Of a stretch of 64,000 nt of DNA, positions 42,306 to 53,830 are shown piece by piece (positions within the stretch are counted from its first letter, which is position 1; each line of letters opens with the position of its first letter). The DNA lies in contig CM041465.1 in the NCBI GenBank assembly GCA_023213395.1, positions 245,341,741 through 245,405,740 on the forward strand. Direction: 5' to 3'. Below the pieces are notes generated by a model. It searched no databases and was not told the origin of the DNA. It worked only from the letters and a program-made list of their open reading frames with translations. The translations under genes and the position numbers were made by a program. The DNA is from Cycas panzhihuaensis. Lineage: Eukaryota; Cycadophyta.

Positions 42306-44510
42306 ATGCAGTATATTTGGCTCCAAGACACTTGGAATGGTTAAGGGACACTTCTAGGAGCGATTTTGGGTTTTGTCCCAGAAGAAAATCAAGCGAATAA
42401 GTAAAAATTTTATGTGGGACAATTCTGAGACAGTTTCGATATGCATGGGATGGGTGCAGGTCATAAAAAGTGCTCTTGGGGGATAGTTCCAATGAAACAT
42501 AAGAATGGCACAGGTTGGTTATGACTACAACGAAACAATTCTGGGACAATGAATGATTCTTGAGATAGTTCTGGACATGTAGTAAGGTTGTATGGCTGCA
42601 CAAACATACCAAGCAACACTTATTTGCTGTTAATTAGGGTTTTGGTGTTATGAGAAGTCTAAAGTCATGTTATAAAAGTTGTACCCTTTTGGGTTTTGGC
42701 CATGTAGAAGTGTATAAAAAGGTCATTTCTCTTGTTGGTTGAACGGTGAGAGATGAAACAATTGAGTCAGATGTTATACTCTCAAGGGTGAGAGCCAGAC
42801 ATTGAAGTGATGTCATGTTCTATTCAGTGATGATAACAAAATATGCAGGTTATGAGGCATTCTATGTGATTGATATTAGTTGTTTCTAGTGTTGTGATTG
42901 ATAGGTTGCATATGTGAAGAATGTTGTAAGTTGTCATATATGTTGTAAGAGTGTAGCTCATATCAGCAGGGTAAGAAGGACACAAGATTTTCCATAAAGC
43001 CTCCCCCCCCCTCCCCACTCAAGAAAAACCACCCAACCCTCTTTTTTGCAATCCTGCTTCCTTCCCTCTTTCCCAGGTCTTTTTGCAGACTTGATGCTTT
43101 CTCCTCAATTCTCAATGTCCGTTAAAATGCCCCTTTCCAGCCTTTCTGTTTCTTTCTCATCTTCCTTTTCTCTTTCCTCCTTATTGTGAAGTTCAACCTC
43201 TATTTTTGTTTTTTCCTGCTCTACTCATTATGCTTATGATTACTGATATTGTAGCTGATTGTGTGCAGTTTCCCCTCATTTTAATGTTTCTGCCCATATT
43301 GTCGGTGCTGCGAACTGCTCCCTATTTTCTCATTCTCTGAGATCTCTTATCACCAAGTCCAAGGACCTATGCTTTCTGTCTCATTTTGTCACGGTATCAT
43401 TTGACATTTTCCCTTTGACATTGCCGCTCTATCGTGCCCTTCTTTTCCCTATCATATTTTTTCTGTCCATGATTTAGTTGTTGCCAACTGCTCTTTTATT
43501 TTAGTTCCCTTTTCCTTCAGGGATTCCACTTTATTCTGTAATCTGCCTACCTCTTCCTGATTGTGTCTAATTTGCTTCTAGACTTTTGATCTGCTTTGCC
43601 ATATTGTTAAATTGTGTTTCCTGTTTTTTATCTCTTGCTGATGGATACTCCATGCCTGTTATCAAGCATTTTACTTGAAACACCCAAAGCTCCACATCCC
43701 CTCAACTTTTGGCAAGTGATGTTTTAGTTAGGCTTTACCGGCTTGATCCAAACTCCAATTCATTTGTCGTGCCTCATTTGAACTTCGTTGTTGTTTCTAC
43801 CACCACCTTGTTTTCTGTTCTTTCCTTGTTTCCATTGTCTTGATTGGTTTGGTTCTAACCTTGATGCACCTCTGAAAGAAAAACTTGGAAGTGAGTCTTT
43901 AATGACATTTTGCATTCTACAATGTTCTCTCATTAGTAGTATTCTGAAACCTTTCCAAGGGCTTTATATATTTCAGAAGGTGGGGAAACAGGAGAAGTGA
44001 CTGCCATAGATTGGGAGGATCAACCGGTGCCTTCTTTGAATGGATGATTCTCTCCTTTGTGCCTTGATTTTCTCACAAATGACCAGATGATAGCGCTTTG
44101 CCTATCTTCCTTCATAAACATTAATTTGATGCATATATTTTGTAACATATAAGTATTTTGAGTACTGATCCTTACGATACTTCGACTATAGCAATTTATT
44201 GGCAAATCTTCAGCTAATGGTACCTTTCCCTATCTATGCTCACAAGTTTTTTTTTTTTTGATGCATCTTATTTGTAATGTGTATGGATTTTAAGCCATGA
44301 CCTATATGATACTTTATGCTTCTACTATTTGTTGCAGATGTGGCACATAATAAATCATTTTTTTCTACACATTGCAGTGTTTCAAACTTGATTAATATTT
44401 GTCATCCACTTTGTGATGCATGGGTAGCATTTGAAGCAGTGGATATTCAATTTTTTCTGTAAAAAGCATTACCCTGATTGTGTAGCATAACATTGATTTG
44501 TGGAGCCCAG

Positions 44511-45054
44511 GTCAGGAGACAGGCGTGCTCATGTTTGGAAGAGGTTTTGAGAAGCTACCAAGGCTTCCCAGTACTTGTAATGGCAAGTGAAGGAGTTGGG
44601 AACTTATTTGAGCAGTTTCTTCATATGGCAGGTGGATCAAATTCAGTCAGTACTATAGGCAAAGGCCAAGCTGTGTCAGATGGTTCTACTGGAGCTATGG
44701 AAGTTTTGCACATCCTTAATGCTCTCAAGGTTATTCTACCATTGATGTCAGGAAAGGTTATTTCCAAGCTTCTGGGACACTTTAAATTGTTGATGGGGTT
44801 ACGCCAACCATTTCTTACGAGGCATGTCATGAACATCTTGCACGCACTGTGTATCAGTCCGACTGCAGAACTTTCGGCTACAGGACTGGCAGATCTACTA
44901 GGTTGCTTTTCCTCGTCGATTTCTGCTGAGGGGAAATCAGCAGATGAGGTAATGTTCACAGCACGTTTACTGCACCATGGGATGGAGAAGGTTTATGCCC
45001 TGGACCAGAGCTTGTGTGCAGTTAAACTTCCTGCCATTTTTCATTCACTTGCAG
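44511..45054 (+). CDS. RRP12: RRP12-like protein, exon 2
   Basis: Codes for residues 171 onward (181 codons plus one base). It begins VRRQACSCLEEVLRSYQGF and includes ASEGVGNLFEQFLHMAGGS, EVLHILNALKVILPLMSG, LRQPFLTRHVMNILHALC, MFTARLLHHGMEKVYALD and KLPAIFHSLA. The repeated helical pairs fit HEAT/ARM repeats of RRP12-like proteins. Acceptor CCCAG|GTC, donor GCAG|GTTTGT, phase 1 at the end. An open frame continues to 45191, but the match stops at the donor. The NUC173 domain of the family is expected in later exons outside the window. Confidence 0.85.
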
Positions 45055-45377
45055 GTTTGTATTTTGTAGGCAGGCTTTTTGATGAATTTGTTCTCCTTCT
45101 TGAAGATCTAGTTTCATTATTTGTACAATGTGTGCAATTGTCATGTATCATACTTGAAATGAAACATGCTCTAAAAGTGAAATTGGGTTAATAATGAATG
45201 AGGAGGTATTGGAAGGAGCAAAAAACAATGGAGAATTGCAGTAATAAGAACTGCTTGAATTAATACACAATTTAACAGACAAGGTTGGTACCAGAGAGGG
45301 TCATTGCTGGCATATATAGATTGCTCCTGTTTGCATTATTGTTCATAATGAAAGAAATAGCATGTTATCTTCAAGGT

Positions 45378-45500
45378 TTAGACTGAGTGGTTAAGAGCGA
45401 CCTATTGAAACCTTTGCTTGGGTTCAGTTCCCATGGGATATATTCTGGTTTGTATAGGGTGTGTGAGAGGTGATGCACATGCAGAAAGTGGGTGATACCT
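45378..45500 (+). mobile_element. Probable tRNA-derived SINE head in intron 2
   Basis: GAGTGGTTAAGAG at 45385-45397 resembles a Pol III A box, and GGGTTCAGTTCCC at 45420-45432 resembles a B box. The spacing is tRNA-like. The sequence around them does not fold into an obvious tRNA. The 3' end and target duplication were not identified. Confidence 0.5.
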
Positions 45501-45720
45501 TGTGGGGTTGGATTTATGATCCTTAAGCAGGAGTTACAAAACCCAGAAAAGAAGGAAAATAATGTGTTGATCTCTTGAAAAGACTCGGAATATTAGATTC
45601 AATTTGCTTCCTGCCTGTTGGTAATGCAGGATATAAAATTAATACCAAGTAACATAGCCCAATGCTTAAATATGTGATATAGATGTTAGGATAATGATTC
45701 AAAAATGTTTGTCTTGGCAG

Positions 45721-45975
45721 AAGTTCTGGCTTTCAAGCATGAAGAAGCTATATTTGGTGCCTCAGAGGCATTAAAGTCCCTGATTCAGAATTGTATAGAT
45801 GAAAATTTGATTAAGCAGGGGGTAAGTCAACTTAATCTACATGGTGATGTGGGCAAGCCTGGACCGACCCCAATTGAACGAATATGCACAACTGCAGAGA
45901 GCTTGCTTGGTTATCAATACAGTGCAGCTTGGGATACGGCTTTGCAAGTGCTTTCAGTGATGTTTGACAAACTTG
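45721..45975 (+). CDS. RRP12: RRP12-like protein, exon 3
   Basis: 85 codons after a phase-1 join (G|AA gives Glu). Reads EVLAFKHEEAIFGASEALKSLIQNCIDENLIKQGV, then TTAESLLGYQYSAAWDTALQVLSVMFDKLG, which strongly resembles plant RRP12-like proteins. Acceptor TTGGCAG|AAG, donor CTTG|GTATGT. The three exons total 436 codons, roughly a third of the usual length of about 1200-1300 residues. The next exon was not found before the window end. Confidence 0.85.
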
Positions 45976-48900
45976 GTATGTTGACATTATAACTATGGAC
46001 GTGCGTCATTCTTTCATGTTGTTTAGAATGTAAGAATACTTTCAAACTAAATTGTATTTTCAAAATTTCATTAATATTCATGGAATCTGTCTGTTGAAGT
46101 CATCAAGGAAATGATTTAACATTTAAACATAAGGTTTAACATGAAGTGGCAGTTTACATAGGCCATTTAGGCATTCTTCCTTAATGAGCAAATTGCCTGC
46201 TTAAGCATTTCTGACTCTGTCCTTGGTTTCTGGGTTAGCTTTAAAGTCCCAGAGTATTTGGTTTTCTTGGAATTCAATAGATCTCTGATGCCTCAACTTT
46301 ATTTATGTTTTACTCTATTAAATTCTTGAGAAGTTTGCTGGATAAATTGCCAAACCTGGCAATTTCTTCAAAGTTTAGTACTTTCTGGAAAGGCTTGTGA
46401 GTTGGCAGAAAACCCAATTTTTGTTCCATGGAGCTCCTTTTGTACTCGCATAATCTATGCTCCTATGTCAGAGGCAGAGTGCTGGACAATCGGGAATTGA
46501 GGCCTTGAAACACTTGGGGGGCTATCCCATTGTGATTCTCCTTTGTATATTTAATTGTGAGATAGCAGTTTTCGAGGTGTAGCCCAAGTTGTGAAGACCT
46601 GTGTTACCGGGTCAGCAAGTATTTAAAACCTATGGGTAGCATGTTGAGCTGTGGGCTACTTGTGTAACTTGGGGTGTGGAGGGGAGGAGGGGTTGCTATG
46701 ATAAAATTGAAGAGGACCAGGCTGCATGGTTTTTGAAACAAAACAGAATCTGGTGAGATACATAATGAGTGGTCAGGCAAGATGTAAAATTTGTTACCGG
46801 TAGGTCATGAATTGTAGCATAAGCAAGGTTACTGGGTTTGTGAACCCAGCACATGAGCCCAGTTTGAATGCTAATCAGTACTAGGAATCGTGTCCAGATT
46901 TGTCTGCCTGAACCCAGTCATAAAACTGCATTAAAAAGAACAATAACTGGGGGAGGGGACTCACTAATTTAAAAAATAACAACTGTAAATAAAATAAAAC
47001 ATTAAAAAAATATTTCTCAAAAAAAACACACTAACTTTAAGTTATTCATACAACTTTCTTTTTACCTTTCCCTTTTTTTATTGTATGAACACCCCCAACC
47101 ATTTAAAAGTAAAAAAATTGCCAAACTTGAATCCCTGAACCCTATTTTTGGAAAGAGGAATTGTATTCTTCAAACCCACAAATCTGCAAAGCCAACATCC
47201 TTAAGTACAAGTAACCTCAAGGCAATAACATTTGTTACATTCAAATTGATAGTTAGTATGGATTGTGTTTTTGAGTATGCATTATTCACAAAACAAAATG
47301 TGTCAATAGAAATACTTGTGTTGCTGCCAAAACATCATGGCCAATATTCATCAACTGCCTTTTATCTTCATTGATATGTCGTGTTACACAAACACTTTCC
47401 CCCTTCCATTTTGATTTCAATATCGATCCTTATTACACACAGTATTAAGCTTACACAAGGTTCTTTTCATATTGTTGTTTAAGGATCTAGACAAGCTTCA
47501 TAAATCCGGTGACCTTGTGTTTAGGGTATTAATGAAATAACAAATCAACAGCAGCATATTCAAAGATCAAGTAGTTGTTTTGTTTTAGTCAAAAAGGAGG
47601 CCTGGAAGGATGCATGACAAGTAAAATATTTAGAAGACAATTTTCTCACAGGTATATTTGTAGTGCAATTCTGTCATCATATGTTCATGGGTTGGTTTCA
47701 TCCCTATTCATATCTCTTTTATGTGTGCTCTAGCACAATGCTATCATCCAACATACATTGTTTTTACTTTTCCCTTATCATAGCTGTTATCCTAGATCCT
47801 ATTTTGGCCTGGTGTTGATGGCTTTTGAGAAGGTGATAAAAGTTGGCATCATCTTTTGTTTAATAATCATAGGCCTTTTGGTCTTCTACGACAATAATAT
47901 ATTTTTTTCCTTTTACTTCACTAGTCATTTATCCTTTCTTTATTGAAATACAAGCGATTGCTTTTTAGTAGGGACTTTATAGCTTCCTTTCAAATATATT
48001 GATGTTCAAGCATATTGATTCTCTTTCTTTATTGAGTAGCTTGTTTCAAGCATGTTTGTGACTAAGCTCATCGTTGGCATTGAGCTAGCTTTAGAAACTC
48101 AGGAGAACAAGTTGAATTAGTTGTCCTCATTGGTCACCAAGTTGATGCCTAACATTGTCATGTTAGATGATTGTGCAACTTGATGTAGCTTTTTGAGCTA
48201 ACTAGCCTAGCCTTCTTGGGGATATGATAAACCTTGGAACATGAATATATATATTTTTTATTGTTTAAGTTCATAGGACATTTTTCAGGATCTTTGTCAA
48301 GTTTGTTTTGTTTCATCCATATTTATTGAGAATGTTTTGGCAACTTGCTTTGGCCCTTCTTTCTGCTTGCTATTTTTTCATGTGAAGCAAAAAATTATGT
48401 ATGTAGTGTTCTCGACCTTGCATGCACGAGCCTTCTAGAAGTTGCTACCTAGTTTCACTTTTTAATGGACTTAATTAGTTTATACAACATCAATAAATAA
48501 TAAATAGTTAATAATTGATAAGCAAGATTAGGTTAATAAAAGGCCAAGTGTTTATTTATATAACATATACACCCTCTAATCTATAGTATATTCGCTTTGT
48601 AACTATCATCATCAATTCAATATTATTTAGTACAATTTATTGGCCTTCAAAGAACAAACCTTCCATTTATAGGTGTTCATCAATGGGCATTGCTCTAGAC
48701 TTCCATGGTAGTGTGCATTAATCATTCAATTAATTATGATCTAGTATAATTGAAAATGTTTGCTTTTCAATGTTACTTGGTAATGGGCCTACCTAGCAAA
48801 CTTGTGGATAATAAGACCATAATGTTAGAACCTTCATTCCTAAGCATTAAGTCTTGACCTTGGGTATTAGTATTTTTGTCACTTTAGGCCCTTTATCCTA

Positions 48901-49491
48901 AAGTGTTCATTTGTTTGATTATAAAATTGTTTTTTGTCTTGTAGTGACTTTTCTCACATGTGCTTGTGAGAAGTCAACTTTTGTGGGCTCTATCCTTATC
49001 CTTGGAGATAGAAGAGTCCTAATCAGATTTGTCTTTTAGTCTTGATTAGTGACATGTGGAGAAATCTTGATCGTGCAAACTTCTTTATAAGGAGCCCTAT
49101 TCTCATGTTTTGGCATGTAGTATTTTGAGTAAGAGTTATGCTGCTATGAGTGTCTCTTGTAGGCGAAGTGTTGAGATGAATTCTCCTTCACACTTGTGTT
49201 TATGATAGGTTGAGTTGAAGTGCAATACTCCTCCCTATCATCTTTTGTGTTGTACTACATCATTTCATTAATCTAAGTGTATAGTCCTTCATATTTCGAT
49301 GTCCTCTTTAGCTTCTCATTAGATTCTGGCACCTGTATCTTCTCCATTTCGTCTTTCACATACACATTTATCATATCTCTCTCATAGCCCTAATCAATGA
49401 TGGAGAAGATATAAAATTGTTGTCACTTGAATTGATGATTTACTACACTCTATATTGAGTTTGTAACCTACTTTTCCCTCTTTTTTTTTTT

Positions 49492-49706
49492 TGTTGAAAT
49501 TGTGCCTGCACACTTGTGATTGCTCATGAACTTGTCTTGATTATTCAATGTATGGTAGAAACATTTATACAACATTGAGACAAAGCATGTTCAACACTTG
49601 TCAGTCATGTAGTCACTTTCTATCTATGTTAACTAGAGCACAACAGTGAAATTAAAGTGCAAGAAGAACTTTCTAATTGTATAAGAGAATAAGTACTATT
49701 TTAACA
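49492..49706 (-). repeat. Copia E 3' LTR
   Basis: 215 bp, plus-strand TGTTGAAATTG to ATTTTAACA. Shares TTGATTATTCAATGTATGGTA and TGAGACAAAGCATGTTC with the LTR at 58347-58558. Confidence 0.85.
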
Positions 49707-49716
49707 CTTCCCCCCA
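49707..49716 (-). other. Copia E polypurine tract
   Basis: The minus strand reads TGGGGGGGAAG, or nearly so, directly before the 3' LTR. Confidence 0.75.
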
Positions 49717-49759
49717 CACAGCCCCCCCAAATCGCCACCAAATAATATTTATTCTATTA

Positions 49760-50162
49760 GCCCTAACGTTTATTTGATCTATGAAAAATTGGAACTTATT
49801 TTTGTTGTTAGGCTTGGTGAAAATGTTGATGAGTTGCTTCTCACTAGGACAACATATTAATTCTATTTCCTTCTCTTGAACCTTTTCCCTTATGAAGTGA
49901 TGATGAACTTCAATATGCTTTGTTCAGGCATGAAATACATGATTTTTGGCCAACTTAATTACACTTTGATTGTTGCAACACATTGGACTAAGGGTTTTAT
50001 TGAGTTTGGTTCATATCTTCTGGAATTTTTTAAAACCAAATTGTCTCACAAGTGGATCTCACAATTGTTTTATATTCTAGTTCTATGGTTGATAGAGGCA
50101 TTAATGCTTGTTTCTTCCTATTTCAAGACACTATTGTAGAATCAAAGCTGAAGCAGTGTCTT
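49760..50162 (-). pseudogene. Copia E RNase H, C-terminal part
   Basis: Minus-strand blocks FSFDSTIVS, NRKKQALMPLSTIELEYKTIVRS and CETIWF match the copia RNase H region (usually SxSAEAEY and CEAIWL), followed by the CNNQS-like and HxEVHHHF-like region near 49900. Stops are present. The N-terminal part lies beyond the foreign segment at 50163-50658. Confidence 0.7.
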
Positions 50163-50658
50163 GAAGTTGATTTCCTATTGACTTGCCCTTGAGTGGTTCT
50201 CAAAGATTCTTAACTAAGTGGTTTTCAAAGGTTCTCAAAGGTTCATCAAGGTTGGACAACTGCTTAAATAAGATTCTTGGTGGTTTGTCCTAACTGCGAC
50301 AACTCTTAACCAACAAAAGTCCTAGCCACATGCAATAACTAGGAACGTTGCTTGAAAATAGTTATGTTTCCGCTAATCCATGCTAACTTTAGACTTAGGA
50401 CGTTGCAGATGTATTGACTTCAAAGTTAACACAAACAAGCAAAAATGGAAGAAAATCAAAAGTACTAACTTGGAAAACTAATGGTGGGAATTCTCCCCAT
50501 CCATTTGAGGCTAATGTCCCCTAAAATGATTCTTACAATTGCCTCATAATCTACATACAACTTGTACATCAAATGTTCCAAATGTACACAAAAATGAAAA
50601 ATTGAGAAGAGGAAAAAGATGAAAAAATGGGGATGATGAGGCACCAAATTGGGTCTCA
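50163..50658. other. Unidentified 0.5 kb insertion in copia E RNase H
   Basis: RNase H text reads up to EYDDR on one side (near 50660) and resumes at FSFDSTIVS on the other (near 50160), where a few residues (KSTSGY in the family) are expected. The segment between has no coding match. An imperfect inverted repeat, GATGAGGCACC...GGGTCTCATC, lies at its right edge (about 50635-50660). Confidence 0.55.
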
Positions 50659-51141
50659 TCACCTATCATCATACTCTTTTACCCAATTTGAATTATTGTA
50701 TATGATCATTTGAAATTTAGCAGATCTTGTATATTCTAGTCCATAGTTCAGTGCCCCCTCTATATACCTGAGAATTCTCTTTGCTGCTTTCTAGTGTGAT
50801 TATTAGGGTGAATTCATGAATCTAGATACCATTCCTACTGTGAACATGATATCGGGTGTTGTTGAGGTTAGGTAGATCAAGCTTCCAATTAGTCTCTTGT
50901 ATGTGGTTTCATCAACAATGGCACTTTGATCCTTAACTGTTAGTTTGCATCTTGTTTCCATGGGAGTGGTTGCTAGTTTATATTTTGCCATCTTGAACTT
51001 GTGGAGAAGTTCCTTGGTATGTCTTGTTTGGGACATGAAGATTTGATCTTGTCTTTGATCTCCTTCAACTCCTAGATTGTAATGTAGAAGTCCCATGTTT
51101 GTCATTTCATGGGTTTGCATTATCTTGTTTTTTATTGCGTT
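50659..51141 (-). pseudogene. Copia E RT C-terminal half and RNase H start
   Basis: Contains MGLLHYNLGVE, FMSQTRHTKELLHKFKM, TPMETRCKL, YKRLIGSLIYLTSTTPDIMFTV and AAKRILRYIEGALNYGLEY, the standard tail of copia RT running into RNase H. One open stretch covers 50803-51150. It is split from the RT active-site part by the repeat at 51142-51509. Confidence 0.85.
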
Positions 51142-51509
51142 AATAGGCACCCTTAGATAACTTGGGGGCGTGGACTCTCTCCACTCTCAGGGGTAGTATA
51201 AACTCCCCTTTAAAAAAAAATAAATAAATAAAAAAAGATGAAACATGACAAAGAATAATTTGAATCGGAGAAGAACAATTTTGTGGGCACGTGGCAACTA
51301 ATGGAATTTGAATTCAATTATGTAAAGACTCCAGATAGAATATGCAATTGTCTCCGCCACATACAGCCAACTCATTTCAATAGTTGTGAGTATTCCTTCC
51401 TGTCATGCGACTGACTCGTGTTCGATCCGCTGATTTGAAAACACGGTTTTTAGCTCTCATAGGGTTGCCTATCGGCGCTTACAGACTGTTTACAGTCTAC
51501 ACTAGTGTA
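51142..51509 (+). repeat. Hairpin-ended dispersed repeat, copy 2
   Basis: Inserted inside the copia E RT: INAIKN and [16 protein letters not shown] flank it and join in frame without it. Starts ATAGGCACCCTTAG and ends in the inverted repeat AGACTGT/ACAGTCT (51483-51498) followed by ACACTAGT. A GTGTTCGATCCGC stretch near 51416-51430 resembles a Pol III B box. No clear target duplication. Confidence 0.6.
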
Positions 51510-52300
51510 GTCAATGTTTTGATCATCACTCCTTGTAATGATAAAATCATTTACATAGACAACAATAATGGTGATGAGATTAGATTATCTAATCTTGATG
51601 CAAAGGTCGTCATTTGATTCGCTTCTATAGAAGCCATTATTTTGAAGATGTTGATTATTTTGGTATACCAAGTTTTAGGTGGTTGTTTTAGCCCATATAA
51701 TGCTTCTTTTAGTTTGCAAACTAGATTTTCTTTTCCCTTTTTAGCATATTTAGGTGGTTGCTTCATATAGACTTCTTCATCTAGTTCCCTTCTTCATCCA
51801 GTTCCCTATTTAGGAAGGAATGTTTGACATCCATTTGGAAAATTTTCCATTTGTATTGTGCAACTATTGAGACTACTAACTTGAAGATGAACGTTTTGGC
51901 TATAGGTGCAAAAGTTTCTTCATAGCCAATACCTTTCATTTGAGTAAATCCTTTAACCACAAGTTTGGCTTTTTGTTTGTCTATTGGCCTATTTGACTTG
52001 TATTTTGTTTTGAATATCCATTTGCATCTTATGGCCTATTTGTTTTTGCAGAGCTTAGTTAGTTCTCAAATATTATTTTTCTAAATTGCACTTAGTTCTT
52101 CTTCCATTGTTCTGTTCCATTCCTTATTCCCTTGGCTTCTTCAAGGGATGTAGGTCCATCAATTTTTAGAGTGTAGTTTAATGTTTCTAAGTTCCTTGGA
52201 TGCTTATTTTGGGACCTGGTAACTCTTTTTCCTTCTAAGAATTGACTCTAGATTCCTAAGACCTGAATTGTTTTTAAGTACCATTTTGGTAGTTTCTTCC
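51510..52300 (-). pseudogene. Copia E RT, N-terminal half
   Basis: Contains the VYVNDFII active-site region (usual YVDDI, first Asp replaced by Asn), [23 protein letters not shown] and an upstream QMDVKxxFLN-like block near 51810. A small local duplication of AGTTCCCTTCTTCATC is present near 51783-51805. Stops and frameshifts are frequent. Confidence 0.75.
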
Positions 52301-52399
52301 TTGGTTCTTTGCTATTTTGATCATTGCTTGGTTGTTCTTGTAGTGCTTCTTCTTCTGCTTTAGTTTGGACTCCCTTTTCTGTGAGATGGGCGAGTGGAG

Positions 52400-53403
52400 G
52401 TATTTTTGCTAGAGTAGATGTCTTTTGTTTTACAAAGATAACATCTATGCTCTTGATGATATTATTGCTTCCTAGTTTGATACATTTGTAGTCCTTAGAT
52501 TTTTCGCTATAGCCTAGGAAGATTCACTTAATGCTTTTCTTATCATGTTTAGTCCTTTTCTTTTGAAATATGAACAAAAGTTGTTCTTCCAAATATTGGT
52601 AAATGATTGATATTCAATTTCTCATTGGTCTAAACTTCTTTGGGGGTTACACCTATAATAACTTTGGTTGGACTTTTGTTGATGGTATATATTGTAGTTC
52701 TAGTAACTTTTGCCTAGTAAATGATAACTCTTTTCCTTTTAACATGCTTCTTCCCATATTGATGATTGTCCTATTTTTTTTGTTTTGCAACTCCATTAGA
52801 TTGTGGAGCATATGTAGTTGTAAGCTATCTTTTTTGTATTTGTAGAAGTCCTTTGAGGTAAATTCCCCTCCACTGTCACTTGCAAGGATTTTGATCTTTC
52901 TTCCACTTTCATTTTTTGCATTGGCTCGAAGGCAATCTAAGGCATTGGATTTGTTTTTGAGAAAGGAGACCTAGGTTTTTCTAATTAGGTCATCAATGAA
53001 GGTGAGATAATATCTTGCTCTCCCAAGGGAGGTTGTTTTCATGGGATCACATGTCACTATGAACAATTTCTAAATTATTTTGTGCTCTCCATAAAGCTCG
53101 ATGAAATTTGTTTTTGTTCTTTTTCCCAAGTAAGCATTGTTCACAAATCCTGTTGTCATTGAAGGCATTTGATAACCCATCTACCATATTCATTTTCTTT
53201 AGCTAAATGAAATTTTGATAACAATAATGCCCATACATTAATTGCCACATTTTATACATAGAATCATCATTGTTTGCAAACAATGCTTGTATGGTATGAG
53301 TGGCCATGAGTTTGCACATGCCATCCTCTTCCTTCCCTTTAGCAATGACCTTGTAGTTTTGATTTTTATCCTTGATGAGACATCCTTTATGATCAAATTT
53401 CAA
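52400..53403 (-). pseudogene. Copia E integrase with GAG-pre-integrase region
   Basis: Near 53203-53403 one frame reads MATHTIQALFANND and LMYGHYCYQNF, a pre-integrase zinc-binding region (usual WHxRxGH). Near 52790-52900 SDSGGEFTSKDF carries the second catalytic Asp of the DDE triad, and the position of the third residue reads GVAKQKKNRT instead of the usual GVAERxNRT. So the catalytic Glu appears to be Lys. Frameshifts are present. Confidence 0.75.
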
Positions 53404-53559
53404 CTTTTAAACTTTTCTTTGTCAATTGAGACACATATAGAAGATTCTTCTTCAGTCATGGTACATAGGGGACATCCCCAATCTTTTTGATTTATCCACT
53501 TGCCATTTTCATGTGAATGGTGTTTTTCCTTGGACCAGATGTGTAGTGTTATCCCCTAG

Positions 53560-53830
53560 CTACGCTGTATTATTTCTTTGTTGTTTAAAGCTTTCAAACC
53601 ATTCTCTTTTGGGTGTCATATGCTTGGATGCCCCTGAGTCGATGTACCAATCTTCTTGAGGAGCTAGTCCAATAGATAACGTTGCAATGAAGGCGATTTC
53701 TTCTTCTTCGGTTTTTCCTCCTTTCTCTTTGCTCATGTAGTTTAAGGATCTCTTTCTCCTTTGCATATCAAAATGTTTTTCTCTACATTCCTTGATGAGA
53801 TGTCTTAGTTTACCACAATAATAGTAATTT
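53560..53830 (-). pseudogene. Copia E protease and zinc knuckle
   Basis: Reads IDSGASKHMTPKREWF, an intact copia protease active site (DSGAS). Upstream at about 53770-53830 a knuckle reads YYCGKLRHLIKEC, with its first Cys replaced by Tyr. Confidence 0.8.

Larger units (their letters stand above)
30744..44510 (+). other. RRP12-like gene, intron 1 (13.8 kb)
   Basis: GT at 30744-30745 and AG at 44509-44510. Exons 1 and 2 join RRPK to VRRQA without loss, matching plant RRP12-like proteins, so no exon seems to be missing between them. The intron contains a possible SINE, a diverged tandem duplication, an LTR-element remnant, LINE pieces, gypsy B and a hairpin-ended repeat. Stretches 31700-33480, 34770-35700, 41200-41960 and 42310-44510 hold no recognised feature; 43010-43700 is pyrimidine-rich on the plus strand. 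Confidence 0.8.

Noticed and set aside
44955-45191. Exon 2 extending to the ORF end at 45191
   Set aside because: The protein match stops at GCAG|GTTTGT, and exon 3 continues in frame from there.
45378-45450. Functional tRNA gene
   Set aside because: A and B boxes are recognisable, but no acceptor stem or anticodon arm pairing could be drawn.
51142-51509. Definite Helitron
   Set aside because: A terminal hairpin and CTAG are present, but no 5' TC, no A/T target evidence and non-standard spacing; left as unclassified.
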